A stretch of DNA of 64,000 nucleotides from Stropharia rugosoannulata (GCA_028532985.1 JANCIK010000009.1:1984001-2048000), one strand, 5' to 3'. Shown: positions 1 to 12,193, counted from the first letter of the stretch. Translations and numbers: made by a program. Notes: generated by a model not told the origin, from the sequence alone.

Positions 1-33
1 ATAATACCATTCCCCATCTGATCAATTGAACAG

Positions 34-406
34 GCAATTGACCGTACAAGAGCTCTCACCCATGATCAAGCATGGCCTGAAACCTATAATCTTCGTGCTG
101 AACAACCGCGGCTACTCCATCGAGCGCTACATCCACGGCAAGTACCGCAAGTACAACGACGTCTCCGACTGGAAGTGGACCGCCCTGCTCGACACGCTCA
201 ATGACCATGGTTCCATCCCCACCGCGAGTTATACCACCAACAACAAGCAGGAGCTGAATGAGCTGCTGGAGACGGCTGAATTCGCGAAAGCCGGCAAGAT
301 CCAGCTCGTCGAGGTCATGATGCCCGCCCTCGATGCTCCAATTGCACTTGTGCGGCAAGCCGAGCTGACTGGAAAGAACAACCACTACGGAGGTTCCACA
401 GATTAA
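34..406 (+). CDS. PDC: Pyruvate decarboxylase, C-terminal part (partial)
   Basis: This is the last exon of a thiamine-diphosphate-dependent decarboxylase that converts pyruvate to acetaldehyde and CO2 in the cytosol. The exon follows a CAG acceptor at 31-33; the rest of the gene lies left of the window. It reads through the family's C-terminal block: QLTVQELS, then LKPIIFVLNNRGYSIER, then IHGKYRKYNDVSDWKW, and ends in a short tail with a TAA at 404-406. These blocks match the C-terminal TPP-binding domain of fungal pyruvate decarboxylases. Indolepyruvate or other 2-keto acid decarboxylases share the fold, so the exact substrate is inferred. The gene is convergent with the potassium transporter, 262 bases away. 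Confidence 0.9.
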
Positions 407-668
407 AATACCTGCGCTTGACCTGCGCTTAATTATCACGGTCTTGTATAACATAGATGATTCTGTATTTTTACATTTGGTTGGGGCAATAGATTTTCTT
501 CTTGGATTTCTCTTTTCGCGGCCAATTTGCAAGGAGTCTTACATTTGTGTAAGTAGCATTGGTAAAATGTCTCATGGAAACAATCCAAAAACTTATATCA
601 TTAGCAACTGAGTAACAAACAAATGCATCCCGAATACGAAGAGAAATCAAGATACCAGAGGAAAATCA

Positions 669-3600
669 TCAAATCACGGCATTAATTCCAACATGGATAA
701 TCCTTTGTGAGATGTCAACAAAAAATGCATCATGCACATGAAAAGATTGAACGTACTCATCGGCCGAAGTGAGCCAATTCGCAGTTTCAGGGAAGATTAT
801 TGCTAATGGCAATAGTTCAATCCATCACATTCAGATTGAATATCAAATAACAAAGACTTACCTAACCGACGATACAACGATTCAATCAACGTCGCGCGGA
901 GGTAGTTGACGACGGGAGAGAGGAAACCTGCGTTTACTTGCTTCGACACGACGTGGTAGTGTGGTGCGCTGTACAAGCCATCAGTTATGGACAACCATAC
1001 CATAAATGGGGGAAACGTACATGTGGGTGGCGGTGGCGGAAACAGATCTGATTTCACGAACAATGGTCTGTGCGCCTCCAGGATTAAGTTGTGCTTCCAG
1101 CATACAAATCTTGTCAATCAGGTCATCGACCTGTCGAGCTATATTAGATTACTGCTTCTCATATCCCTTAGTAAACCACATACGCGGACACTGAAGTCAT
1201 CACGATAACCAATATAATATGTAACGCCATAGAACCCTAAAGAAAGTTGTTAAATAAAATAAGTCAGAGTGAATGTACAGTAAGAAATTACATGTATTCA
1301 CCTTCGAGAGTGCGGACCTTTGTAACAGCGTACCGTTGTTCTGGTGGGACACGCGCTCTGGGTACAAGGTGAACGGAAAGGAATATCTATGAGATTATTA
1401 ATAGGTGATGTTTATGGCAATCAACATAGCAGATTGGGACATACGACAACTCGAGGAATGGAAGGCCATTGACGAATAAACCCTTTGAAGTTATGTGTGT
1501 CAGTCTTGGAATATGAGATGGTTAGATAAATACGAACCGGTGAATGTATGTGGGACGCCTGGTCCTGACGTAATCTTATGGAAGATCGCACATGAGGGGA
1601 TACGTGTAATGGCCACCGGTCCAGAACCTGTCTTCTCGTCTAACGTTTCCATGTGTCCAGAACCGTCCTTTAGCATATAGTAAGTCGTGTCCCCATGATT
1701 GTTACTAGAGCTGTCGTCGCGCTCGGGGCCGTTTGACTTTTGGCTGAGGAAATGCCTGAGGTTCATGCGATTTTTGCTGTCGAATTCATCCTCGAGAGCC
1801 TACAACAGGTAAAACTTTATTCCGACGCGTGGTGGTTTGCCAAAAACTCACCTTGGACCAGACCCATAAAGCCATAACCGATAACAATACCACACCGAAC
1901 ATGAGAGGCACCCATGCACCGTGCGGTACTTTCCTGAGCGCCGCACCCCAGAAGAGACCTATTTAACTTGATTAATACAGACACACATTTTTCTTCAGCA
2001 TAGATACCTACCGTCGAAGAACCCAAATGGAATAAAGTATGCAAGCGCTACAATGATCGGATATTTCTTGATGTAGCGAATTTGAACTGCAATCAACCAA
2101 CTCGTCGAGAACATGACGGTTGCGACAGCAAATCCGTATGCGTTACTTAGACTGGTAGAGCTCTTGAAAGCCGCCACAACAACTATAGTAGTAATCATTA
2201 ATACCCAATTAACGGCCGGGATATACACTTGTCCTTGAATGGTCTCGGACGTGTATAACATGCGAAGAGGCGGGAAAGCCTTCGAATTAATGAGTTGTTG
2301 TATAAGACTGAAGGTTGCGGTAATCAACGCTTGGGACGCAATGAGCTGAAAAGCATATATTTGTAAGTAAATATGAGCCAGAACTGAGTGTAAGCATAGT
2401 TACAGTGGCAAGAATCCCAAAAACAAAAACGATCCTATATAAAGCCATTCAATCAAAAGAATCATAAATCTGCAAAGTTATAGTTACCAATAAAGAGGAC
2501 CACTTGTGGGCCCAGGAATCGTAGTGTAAAAAATATTAGTGAGCATTTCGGGCGTTGGTCCGCTGTGAATCAAGCGGGCACCTTGTCCGAGATATGCAAG
2601 GATTATCGCTGGATAGACCAGTCCAACAAACGAGATCTTTACAAACATTATATCAGAGGCGATTTAGATGATAACCAACATAATGAGAACTGACTCGGAT
2701 AGATGCTGCGTTAAATTGACCAAGGCTATAATATAACAATGTTAGATTTGAAGTCACTATCGTCTTGAAATACCAACTGACTTCGCAAATAGTGCCTCGC
2801 ATCCGGTCAGTGCTAGAAGTACCCCAGAAAGCAAACCATAGTCTTTGGTTCTAACAAATACTGTATGAATGCTTTTAGCATGAAAACATGATGCAGGTTA
2901 GTGATACATACGGAGGATAGCACGAGACGGGTCGAACGCCCGCAGAATTCCAGGGAAGAAAGTGATATTGAATATCCCTGTTCCTATAAGGATTAAAAAC
3001 CAGATAAAGGAGACTGGACAGACTTGAGTAATGAAAAGATTATGTAGAGTAACACACGCACTCGGAGCAAACGTGAACGCCAGACGATGAGTTCCCAACT
3101 GCTGCGCGAAAAACAGAAGCAATAGAAATGCCTATGCAACATATCAAATTTTGTGAACGTATCAATGTGCTTAAGTGCGTACGACGGAGATTCCGGTGAG
3201 GTCCTTGGGGTCGTCGACTTGAGGCTTGGCTACACCAATCCCAGAAACTGCGCTAGTCACTGACACCGCTGGAGTAAATACACCGTCTGCCATTGTAAGA
3301 CTAGAGATTTATAAGCGCATATATTTGGGAAATAGAAGTTTGAGTCTTACGCAGTACCAAACAAGCACTGGATTTGTCCTTTATGTAAACCACCATTTCG
3401 CGCAAGACAGTATGAGCAACGCACCCAAAGAAGCAGAGGCCAACGGGCCTTCTCCTTGAACGCTGTTGTCGGAGCAGTCTCGTGGAAAGTCTCGCCAGTG
3501 AGAGTACGGTCGGCATCAACGTCCGCTTGCTTGCGTGGGTAGAGACCTTGATAGAGCGCGAAAGAACCGCCTTCGCCTAATAACCAGGACAATTAGGCGC

Positions 3601-4006
3601 CAGCCAAGACCATGGAATATAGACTTGCCTTCTTCAGTCCCAAACCACATTGCAATAAAGGCCTACACGTTTTTAGCATGAACGGAGTAGACACTTTCGT
3701 CTGTAAACATACATATTTAATCAACGGGAGGAGAGTGATCGACCAGATAATAGCGCTGATACCCCCAATGATGTCTTCATGAGAAGGAGGCGTAGAACCG
3801 GAGGGCCAGAGACCGTTGAGGGTGTAGAGAGGTGACGTCCCGATATCGGAGTATATGATCCCTAAGATGCACACTCAAAGGTTATTTATGGGAGCCGTGA
3901 TTTGCGTCGCAGCCTTACCTAGAGCCTGGAAGGACAGCGCAAGGAGGGGCAGCCCAGTGATCTTGAGGGCCGTCCGCTTCGTATTAATGTCATCCACATA
4001 CGCCAT
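669..4006 (-). CDS. HAK1: HAK/KUP-family high-affinity potassium transporter
   Basis: A multi-pass plasma-membrane K+ transporter of the KUP/HAK/KT family, probably K+/H+ symport. The start is ATG at 4006-4004 (MAYVDDINTKRTALK). Exon 1 ends at 3919 with a GTAAG donor. Exon 2 starts at 3861 with the family signature GIIYSDIGTSPLY, followed by EDIIGGISAIIWSITLLPL. Further minus-strand exons carry FAQQLGTHRLAFTFAP and FLILIGTGIFNITFFPGILRA (about 3120-2900) and SSTSLSNAYGFAVATVMF (about 2327-2000). The cytosolic tail has SGPGVPHTFTGSYLSN (about 1530), a GVTYYIGYRDDFSVR block (about 1200) and PHYHVVSKQVNAGFLSPVVNY. The last exon, 802-669, ends HVGINAVI before TGA, matching the usual family C-terminus. 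About a dozen short introns; the gene looks intact. I solved the ends and key exons, not every boundary. Confidence 0.88.
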
Positions 4007-4054
4007 GTTGCTAGGGTATCAGGGAAAGCAAAGGAGCGTGGACACTGAGATGTT

Positions 4055-4065
4055 GCTTTATATGC
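4055..4065 (-). promoter_or_regulatory. TATA-like box of the HAK transporter
   Basis: On the minus strand this reads GCATATAAAGC, about 50 bases upstream of the transporter ATG at 4006. Position and sequence fit a TATA element; transcription start is not known from sequence alone. Confidence 0.45.
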
Positions 4066-5881
4066 GGACTGCATGATGTCTCGCAGTTCACAACAACAGA
4101 GAATATGTCATTGCACTAAAATCGGGGAACATGGGGATACTCTGGCCGTGTGCTTATCGTTGAATAGCGAATATCGCTCATCCTCGGGCAGCTCAAACAT
4201 AGATCAAATGCAGGTGAGGGATTTTGGCCACGTTCGGGAATCGGAGGTGCCCCGCAGGCTGTTTGAATATGTTTGCCCACTGTGTACGCGTTCTTCACAG
4301 GCGCCCATGCGCATCAATAAAATCGCGTGGAATGATGCGGTGTGTATTCATCGACGCTGTCACAGTGACGCAGTCGCTTACAGGAAAAACTGGTTAAAGA
4401 GCGCCTCTATGCTATGGACCTGAAACCCCCCTGAAGTCAGTCAGATATAACCGAGCACCAGGCCAGCGAAAATCGCTGACACCGACCCAGATATAGATGA
4501 CGATCATTACTGGCCTTTAGATCTTGAAGCTAAAAGGAGGATATTTGCTGAGTAGATGCTGTGTCTCCTGAGGTTCTCCCCGCCATCTGACATTTAACAA
4601 CGACTTTGATCTGTAAACGCCGCACGCTACTAGCAACCCTTCGTCGTAGTCACAATTCTAATTAAATTGGTTAACCTGGAAGGTATGCTATCAGAGAGGG
4701 GAGGCTAAGAACTCTGGGAAAGTACCAAGTTAATCTTAACTAAGTCGTGGTACTGTTCATTTGTAAGACTCGGAGTTTGACATGTCATGGGCTATTACTT
4801 GCGCTTTGAGCATGCCTAGAATGAATCATGCAGGATAAACTGACATGCTTGTCAGTTCCATCGGTTCCTTTTATCTACACGAGGAATTTATTTCACAGGC
4901 CTGGCTGACCCGTCATTTTATCGCCAGCAATTTCGCGCCCTGTCATAAAACCTCATAAACCCAAGGACAAATGATACCAAATAGCCTACGAACATCCTGC
5001 TTGCTTTTTTGGGGTTCTCAGGCACGCACACGAGACCCTGATTTAATGAGCGTGAGGGGCGGATGATCATCCAGCCCTCTGTTAAAATGTCAGTAAATCG
5101 GATTGAGTTCAGTCGTGGGCACTGACACTGGTCATTTTCGATATTTAGGTACAAGTGTGTCAAAAATCTCTTGTGTCTCTGGGAAGCCCGCATAGGCTGT
5201 ATGATGAGTCGACAGCTCATTCATGATCGTCTTTCTTGTTTTGCTCAATATTTGTCACTACTACATGACCAGATGGTTTAACTTTGGGCAACTTGCAAGA
5301 CCATCATCAGAAGCACCGTAGCACCACCCTTTGGGCAAGGAATATTCTCTAGAAAGACTGTATGGGTGCAGTCAAGGAACAGCTACACGAACAGGTGTTT
5401 GAAAGTCAGTTGCGTCGCCATCTCAATGTCGCTCTCCTCAAGCTGTGCTTGCGGCGCCCATTTGCAATGAATTGAATAGGCAGAGCCAACTAATGACTCT
5501 ATGAAAATAAATGTACAATATGTCAGTATATTTAACCTCCTCACCTATATCCTAAATGCAGATGCGCAGCAGTCTGTATGACTCGACGCGTTCAAGAATT
5601 TAATCAACGTAGAATGCGTACGCTGAGACGTGTGCGCGAAGAATCGCGTGCGCACGTGATTTATGCGCATCAGTGGCGATGAGGAATTTGAATTCTCAGT
5701 CTGCTTCCTCGTTAACCCCGCTCGTTCACTGGCAGCACTTTGGCCGCGCGTAAAGTCTTCAGTCAGCAGTGCTCGTCGTACACACTCTCTACTCCCACCT
5801 ACTCGTCGCTCTCTGCAACCCCTTCTCCCAAACCAACTGTTTCTGGACTGATTGATTTCAGTACCATACTACCATATTACC
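4066..5881. other. Intergenic, no gene recognised
   Basis: About 1.8 kb between the divergent starts of the HAK transporter and the first MOB1 gene. Open frames here are short (up to 116 codons), unspliced and without recognisable motifs. It probably holds both promoters. I see no RNA gene or mobile element. Confidence 0.5.
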
Positions 5882-6904
5882 ATGTCGTTTTTCAACACCA
5901 TCAGGTGCGTGCGTTGTGGTGGTCAGGCGCTGGCTACAGAGTAGTTCAAGTCTCTAAGGTCGCTTACATATGGTATCTCCACGGACAGCCGCTCTATGAC
6001 GCGTGGCCCACGAGCACCCAAGCGTTCGCCGACGCCGACCACGCCTGCGACGCCTACTTCAATGGGGCCGCCGAGCCCTGCGCCGCCGTCGCCTTCCCCT
6101 CCGATACCCAAGCCTCTGTACCTCTCAAGCCCGTTCGTAGAAGCCGCATTAGTAAAGGGGAACTTTAAGACTATAGTTATGCTGCCTAAATACGTCGACA
6201 TCATGGAGTGGGTCGCCGTGAACAGTGCGTCTCCTGTTCTGTTATTCGTTCATCGTGCTAACTGCTTACAAACAAAGTTTTCGACTTCTATACCAATCTG
6301 AATGAATTCTACGGAGTCGTTTCCGAGTGCTGCACTCAGCAGTCCTGTGTGACAATGTCTGCGGGCCCTACGTGCGTCTCCATCGTGTCTGGCAGCCGGC
6401 TTAAATTTAACCATTCCGACCTTCAGGTTGAACTACACCTGGATTAACCAAGAACGTAAAAGTGTGCATCTGCCAGCGCCAACGTACATCGACTACGTTA
6501 TGACTTGGATCCAGAACCTGCTGAACGATGAGTCGATCTTTCCCACCAAATCCGGTACGTACGCGCCGGTCATGCCCAGCAGCGCACAGCAGCATCGCAG
6601 CAATGTGCCGGTCAACTGACGCGGTTCCGCAGGACACGACTTCCCGCAATCATTCCCGTCAACTGTGAAGCACGTCTACCGGCAGCTTTTGCGCGTGTTC
6701 GCGCACATGTACCACGCCCACTTCCATCAGATCCTGCATCTCCGATCAGAACCCCACTTCAATTCGCTCTTTGCCCACTTCCTGGCGTTTGGGCGCGAGT
6801 ATGAGCTACTGGACATGAAGGACGTGCGGGGGACTGCGGCGTCCCCGGTGGGTGTCGGCCAATTGTGGGAGAGGTGGCGCGATATGGGTATTTTGGAAGG
6901 GTGA
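5882..6904 (+). CDS. MOB1: MOB kinase activator, copy A (Mob1 family)
   Basis: Mob1 proteins bind and activate NDR/LATS-type kinases in mitotic exit, septation and polarity. Five exons join in frame: 5882-5904, 5989-6224, 6278-6371, 6427-6554 and 6633-6904, giving 250 residues. The protein starts MSFFNTIS, has a Pro/Ser/Thr-rich N-terminal stretch, and enters the Mob fold at KPLYLSSPF. The zinc ligands are present: two Cys in CCTQQSCPTMSAGP and two His in the FAHMYHAHF helix. It ends in LWERWRDMGILEG. Exons 3, 4 and 5 have exactly the lengths of those in the neighbouring copy (94, 128, 272), so the two arose by tandem duplication. The acceptor of intron 1 is the least certain junction. Confidence 0.88.
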
Positions 6905-7277
6905 GAGCGCGGTGCGTTCTGAGTTGTGTTGGAACTTTGCTTTGCACGCGTATGTTACGCGGCCCACGCTGTTTGATGGGAGGCAGCGGGGTCTGTTCTG
7001 TTTTTATTCTATTTATACGGCTGTCGCTAGTTTTGGAAAATATGGATGGCGGGCCCATCGGGACAGGGGCGGTTAGATTAGATGAAGTACTACGAAGTAC
7101 TCTAGAGTTAACAAATGAGAGCCGTGAATCGGATGGCGAGCGTCGAGACTGTTGAGGGGGCAACCGAGGTGCATTATGGAAATGCGGTCGCGCGCGGCGC
7201 CCGAGCGAGAGCGACGGCAGTCTCCATCATGTCGGGTGTCATCACGCGCTGCCCCGTGCGTTCTCTCTCCGCCCACC

Positions 7278-8236
7278 ATGTTCTCCTCCAACCGCAATCG
7301 CGCGCCCCGCCCGCGCAGGTCGCCCACCCCAGGCTCGGGTACAGGGCCCCGCAACCCAACGTCTAGCCAGCCGCCTTCGCGATCGCCCTCGCCATCGAGC
7401 TCCCCGGGCGGCAAGCCCCTGTACCTCTGCAGCCCGTTCGCCGACGCCGCGCTCGTCAAGGGCAACTTCAAAACCATCGTCATGCTCCCCAAGTACGCCG
7501 ACATTATGGAATGGGTCGCCGTGAACAGTGCGTGCTGTTACCCCCGTTGACGGTCGCGAGAGGCCCTGCTAACCCTGATCGTCGTGCCCGTCATGCAGTT
7601 TTCGACTTTTATACGAACCTGAACGAGTTCTACGGCGTCATTGCGGAGCACTGCACCCAGCATACGTGTCCCACTATGTCGGGCGGCGCTACGTGAGTGT
7701 CCCGTTGAATGCATCCGAGGTACCATCCCTGACGAGCCTTGGGGTCCTGCGTCGTTCAGGTTGAACTACGTCTGGACACATCAGGGTGGCAAGCAGGCTA
7801 TGCTGCCCGCATCGACGTATATCGACTACGTGATGACCTCCATCCAGAACCTCATCGACGACGAAAACACGTTCCCCACCAAATCCAGTGCGTACCCTCC
7901 CTCACTGCCATCATATGCTCACACGAAAGTCTCACTGACATTCTCCTTTTCCCCGTGAATGCAGACCAGGCCTTCCACCCAAACTTCCCGGGGACAGTAC
8001 GCACGATCTACCGCCAACTGCTGCGCGTATTTGCGCACATGTACCACGCCCACTACCCACAGATCCTGCACCTGCGCTCCGAGCCGCACTTCAATTCGCT
8101 CTTCGCGCATTTCCTCGCGTTCGGCCGCGAGTACGAGCTGCTCGACGTACGCGATATCAAAGGCGAGCCCGGTGCGCCTGTAGGCGTCGGTCTGCTCTGG
8201 GAGCGCTGGAAGGAAAAGGGCATCCTCGAGGGATAG
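7278..8236 (+). CDS. MOB1: MOB kinase activator, copy B (Mob1 family)
   Basis: Second Mob1 paralogue, 373 bases after copy A on the same strand. Four exons, 7278-7527, 7599-7692, 7760-7887 and 7965-8236, give 247 residues. The start ATG sits in a CCCACCATG context and gives MFSSNRNRAPRPRRSPTP, which aligns with MTRGPRAPKRSPTP of copy A, so the tiny first exon of copy A is absent here. Zinc ligands are kept (HCTQHTCPTMSGG and FAHMYHAHY). All three introns fall at the same positions and phases as in copy A. Copy B is more GC-rich than copy A. Both look intact, so both may function; which is the ancestral gene cannot be told from this window. Confidence 0.88.
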
Positions 8237-8650
8237 AGGACTAGTTAGGGACATAGAAACGGTTGAGGGCGATACCCCAGTGTGAATTCGATATACATTT
8301 AGGTGGATTTTGGATACTTCGCCCTAGCGATGGGCATTGATTGGACGACGGGTGGAATGTGATACTTATACACTACATGTTTCGAGGCCTTTCTGTTTTG
8401 GCTCGCTATTCACAGTTCCCAATCACACATTTCGTTTTCGAGATCAATGATGTGGTCAATTGCGCTAGGCAGTAGGGAGGATATGAGGCAATAAAAGAGG
8501 GGGAAATCAAGGGCATGAAGCCCGAAAGGCTCTCGTCAACAAACATCCATGAACCGAGGTAAAAATGGTCAAAGAAAAGCGAGTATGTAGAGTAGAATAA
8601 TGCATGAAATGGACAACAAAATAACCCGAGCCAAGATACATGAAAACAAT
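8237..8650. other. Intergenic between convergent genes
   Basis: About 400 bases between the stop of MOB1 copy B and the stop of the minus-strand cupredoxin gene. It probably contains both 3' untranslated regions. No gene or repeat was seen. Confidence 0.5.
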
Positions 8651-9684
8651 CTATAGTACAAGAGCAAGGAGAGCTCCGACGACACCTACCAGCGAGGCAG
8701 CAGACTGCGCTGATAGCGAGAGCGCACCGCTGGCAGGGGCTTGGGCACCGGTGGCAGGGTTTGAAGTGCCATTGGTGTCCGAGGCGCCGACAACGGTGGT
8801 TCCGCCAGTTGTAGTGCCTGCAGTTCCAGCAGTGCCGGTGGTACCAGTCGTGCCAGTGGTACCCGCAGTTCCAGCAGTTCCGGTGGTTCCAGTAGTACCG
8901 GTGGTAGTGCCCATGGCGGTGGACTAGTAAACAATGGGTTAGCATACCTTGGGATGATTGAATAAGAGGCAGTAGCGCACCTGGAAGGTAGCAAAGCTCT
9001 TTTCAGCGGTGGGGTTGATGGCGAAGACCATGCCCAGCTTGCAGTGACTGTGATTCAATGAGTATGTTAGCTGATCCGAAATTCTACTAAGGTTGGGGAA
9101 GTACTCACGGGCCTTGCTCGCAGAAGAACCAGAGGGGAGCGGTGGCTAGCGGCGTACCATAAGTAAGTCTATTGAACACTGGCACAATGGATGATTAGTA
9201 CGCACCATTGTCGATCTGGATGGTCCATTCGGGGGTGTTTCCTGCGGATGCGTTGGCAGGAATGTATCCCGAGTTAACACCGCTGGGCTTAAGTGTGCAA
9301 GGATCGGTGAAGGTTGACTGGGTCACAGTCTATCAGGCGACGGGCGCCAATCAGAATCCTATATATAGCGAGCTTTTGGAAGGGAAGAGCCTACGTGATT
9401 CTTCGAGACGCTGTAAACATATATGTAAGTAAGAGTTATATATAATAAGCAAAATATGTAGTCGTACAATTTGAAGGAAACGAAGTCACCGCTCTGGACA
9501 CCAGTCAATCTAAAAGGGCACGAAAGTTAGTGAATACAGTTCATCGAGAATGAGCGAGGGAAGCGTACTGGTTGGGCTCGTAGATGTTTGCATTGTTCTG
9601 GCCGACGATAACACTGAAGTTTGCGGCAGAGACGGCAGTGGACAGGGTAGCAGCGGCGAGGGCGAGGGTAGAGATGAAATGCAT
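8651..9684 (-). CDS. Secreted cupredoxin-like GPI-anchored protein
   Basis: A fungal extracellular protein with a plastocyanin-like fold. The start at 9684 gives a signal peptide (MHFISTLALAAATLSTAVSA). Exons: 9684-9569, 9509-9468, a 16-base exon at 9410-9395, 9329-9206, then the remainder to TAG at 8651-8653. The mature N-terminus reads NFSVIVGQNNANIYEPNQ. All four type-1 copper-site positions of the family are present: His in VSKNHTVTQS, Cys in LWFFCEQ, His in GPHC and Met in KLGM. A Thr/Gly-rich low-complexity stalk (TGTTGTTGTAG repeats) follows, then a hydrophobic tail ending VGALLALVL, as expected of a GPI signal. Family members are common in Agaricomycetes; biochemical role is mostly unknown. 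It is divergent from the decarboxylase at 10154. Confidence 0.85.
8790..8914 (-). repeat. Coding low-complexity repeat (Thr-Gly stalk)
   Basis: Imperfect short tandem units such as GTTCCAGCAGTTCCGGTGGT on the plus strand encode the Thr/Gly-rich stalk on the minus strand. Such arrays change copy number easily, so stalk length may vary between strains. Confidence 0.7.
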
Positions 9685-10153
9685 TTTTATGGACTAGGCT
9701 GACTCGCAGGTGATAACTTTGACTTGAAAGAGATAGGACGTTGAACGATAGTGACGAAAGTAAGTGAGCCTGAAGAAAGAGCCTGTACGTCGATCAGCAT
9801 TGCACGTTCTATACGATTGGGAGGAGGGAGGGACATACACTGCTCTGAAAAAAAAAAGAACGTAGAGAGGGAGTGGTGGCAAAAGACAAAGAGACGGACT
9901 GTCACAAGTCACTTCATATACGATTTGCGGGCTTGGTAGTGATGGTTGGCACCAGATCCATGGCGACTTGATGGCGACTCATAATCAACCAAGGCCTTGG
10001 CGGGGACATGTGCGGAGGAGGTTGCAGGTCCAGTGTCTGCTTGGCGCCCGTCCGCTACCGGACTACACCGGCCCGCCTGCGCGTCTCTGTCAGCTTTCCA
10101 TTGTGGATTAGATTCTCTTGCCAGTGCACTTCCAGCGAATATTACTCACCACC

Positions 10154-10964
10154 ATGGCGCCCGAAAGTACATCTCTGTCTAGCCCCTCCTTCGTGGCGGA
10201 AACCGCCCGTCGGCCAGGCTACACGCATGTGCTCCTAATAACTACCGGGAGCGTCGCCTCCATCAAGGCACCGCTGATAGTACAGGAGCTCGCGAGTGTG
10301 CGTCAAAATGCCTCATAGCATACACTACTCTCTATAACTGCTTGCGTAGTGCAGTATGTCAATGTCATCGTCGAGGTCGTAGCGACCAAGGCCGCGCTGG
10401 CGTTCTTTTCAAAGGACGACATCCTCCGTGCCGGGGCGCGGGTATGGACAGACGACGACGAATGGAATGTAAGTCGCCTGATCGCAGGCACCTGCGCCCG
10501 GCTTAACGTAGAGGCTGTAGGGCGAGTTCAAAATCGGAGACCCCATCCTGCACATTGAACTGCGCCGCTGGGCAGACATCGTCCTCGTCGCCCCCTGCTC
10601 TGCGAACACACTTTCGAAGATCGCCCACGGGTTATGTGACAATCTTGCTGTAAGCCCATGCCCAGCCCTGCCAGCGCACCACCTCTCTGAACAGACTCCG
10701 CAGACGTCACTCATGCGCGCCTTGTCCCCTGCAACTCCGACATACATTTTCCCTGCCATGAACACGCTCATGTACGAGCACCCGCTCACGGCAGAGCACT
10801 TGCGCATCGTAAGAGACGTAGTGGGATATAATATCGTAGGTCCTATAGGCAAGAAACTAGCTTGTGGCGACATAGGGGTAGGTGCCATGACTGAATGGAG
10901 GGAGATCGTTCAGTTGGTGGTAGATAGATTTAACCTCATTCTGGCACCTAAGGTCACTTCTTGA
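10154..10964 (+). CDS. Phosphopantothenoylcysteine decarboxylase
   Basis: A flavoprotein (HFCD/Hal3 family) that decarboxylates 4'-phosphopantothenoylcysteine to 4'-phosphopantetheine in coenzyme A synthesis. Four exons, 10154-10297, 10355-10468, 10521-10649 and 10704-10964, join in frame to 215 residues. Family motifs are all visible: ITTGSVASIKAP near the N-terminus (FMN phosphate loop), the catalytic His in ILHIELRRWAD, SANTLSKIAHGLCDNL, the substrate-clamp PAMNTLMY, and the redox Cys in KLACGDIGVGAM. Because the catalytic His and Cys are both present, this is likely the true decarboxylase rather than a Hal3-type regulatory paralogue. The start ATG lies in a CACCATGG context. Confidence 0.92.
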
Positions 10965-11033
10965 CAACATTGAATGGAATACATTTAAAGTCCACGTAGC
11001 GATCTCTGTACTTGCGACAAGCGATAGAACCGT

Positions 11034-11073
11034 AGCATAATGCGGTGGCTAGGCTAGCCATCGCATTATGCTT
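11034..11073. repeat. Near-perfect 40-base palindrome
   Basis: The left arm starting AGCATAATGCGGTGGCTAG is followed with no spacer by its reverse complement, matching at 18 of 20 positions. It begins 70 bases after the stop of the decarboxylase, so it would form a hairpin in that gene's 3' region. It could be a processing or stability element or a trace of a mobile element. Confidence 0.75.
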
Positions 11074-12122
11074 AAAACGAAACCTTTCGGCAGCTGGGAA
11101 CAAAGAAGGCAGTCTTCGGAGACAATTTAGTGCGTGAGCCTTGTACATAAAGTTTTTCCATTGGCAGCTTACAAGGCTACATTAGCAGGTCCAGGAGGTT
11201 GAAAGAGTGACGCAGGAAGAGGATGTCAATTCCTGGTTCTCAGTGAGAATATGTCGGCAATCAATGTAGTCTCTGCTATGCATATGTACTGACTTCAAAG
11301 TTTCAACCTTCCACCACACAGTACTTAGGACATTAGAGGTTCCCGTTTGCCCCGCAGAATGAATGGAACGGCGACTTCCTCCAAAATATTCAAGAAGACA
11401 CACACAAACCTATACTTGGCTGATACATCCGACACTATTCGGATTTACTCCCGTTCAATATGGTCCATACTTTATTTATACCGCTGGAAAGTGAGGATGC
11501 TCATTCCATAAAGTCTGAAGTTGACTGATTTCATTCGTGAACATAGCTGATATCTAAGGCCGTCGCAAGCGAAATTGGTCTTGTTAAAGTAAAACGCTCA
11601 TGTGTATGTCGTTCACCATGTTCTCTCAAGCAAAAAAATGTGGCGTACCCAAAAATAAGATACATCTGATTTACAGCGATTAGTATACATAACGTCTTGC
11701 TATACCGATAGATAACGGAATGATTTGGTCACAGTTTATAGTTCTGTTCAACCATCAACCCGCCCTTTCTTCTACTATTGAATGATTAACGGAACTCCAG
11801 TACGTCCCATTCACCGAGCAATATTGATTTTCCTACACTCATCCAATGCCTTTTCCCGCCTAATTTGCAACTAATTTGTAGTTTTTTCAATTTCTTCAAA
11901 AGTTCAAGCAGTATACATAGATGAAATCGTAAAACAGAGAACTTGAAGAGATCTACAATAACATGATATTTGAGTATAAAAAATAGAGCATTGTGCTTTA
12001 CGTCACCCTCATGCAGATTACAGTATTGCGGACATCATCCGCAAGTGAGTCCAATCAATGTTCGTCGTTGACAATATCTCTGCGTGGACGCCGGTTTCCT
12101 CGCAGATCGGCTAGCATGCCGC
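11074..12122. other. Intergenic, no gene recognised
   Basis: About 1 kb of AT-rich sequence between the decarboxylase and the P450. The longest minus-strand frame (73 codons, 11182-11403) has no recognisable motif. The right part is the P450 promoter. Confidence 0.5.
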
Positions 12123-12130
12123 TATATAAA
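12123..12130 (+). promoter_or_regulatory. TATA box of the P450 gene
   Basis: TATATAAA in the context GCTATATAAAGGC lies about 65 bases upstream of the P450 ATG and is followed by a pyrimidine-rich leader. This is a strong match to a fungal TATA element. Confidence 0.55.
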
Positions 12131-12193
12131 GGCTATACACATTGAAGTTAATGAAACCCTAACGACCTCGTTCCTCAGACTCTGTTTCTCTCC

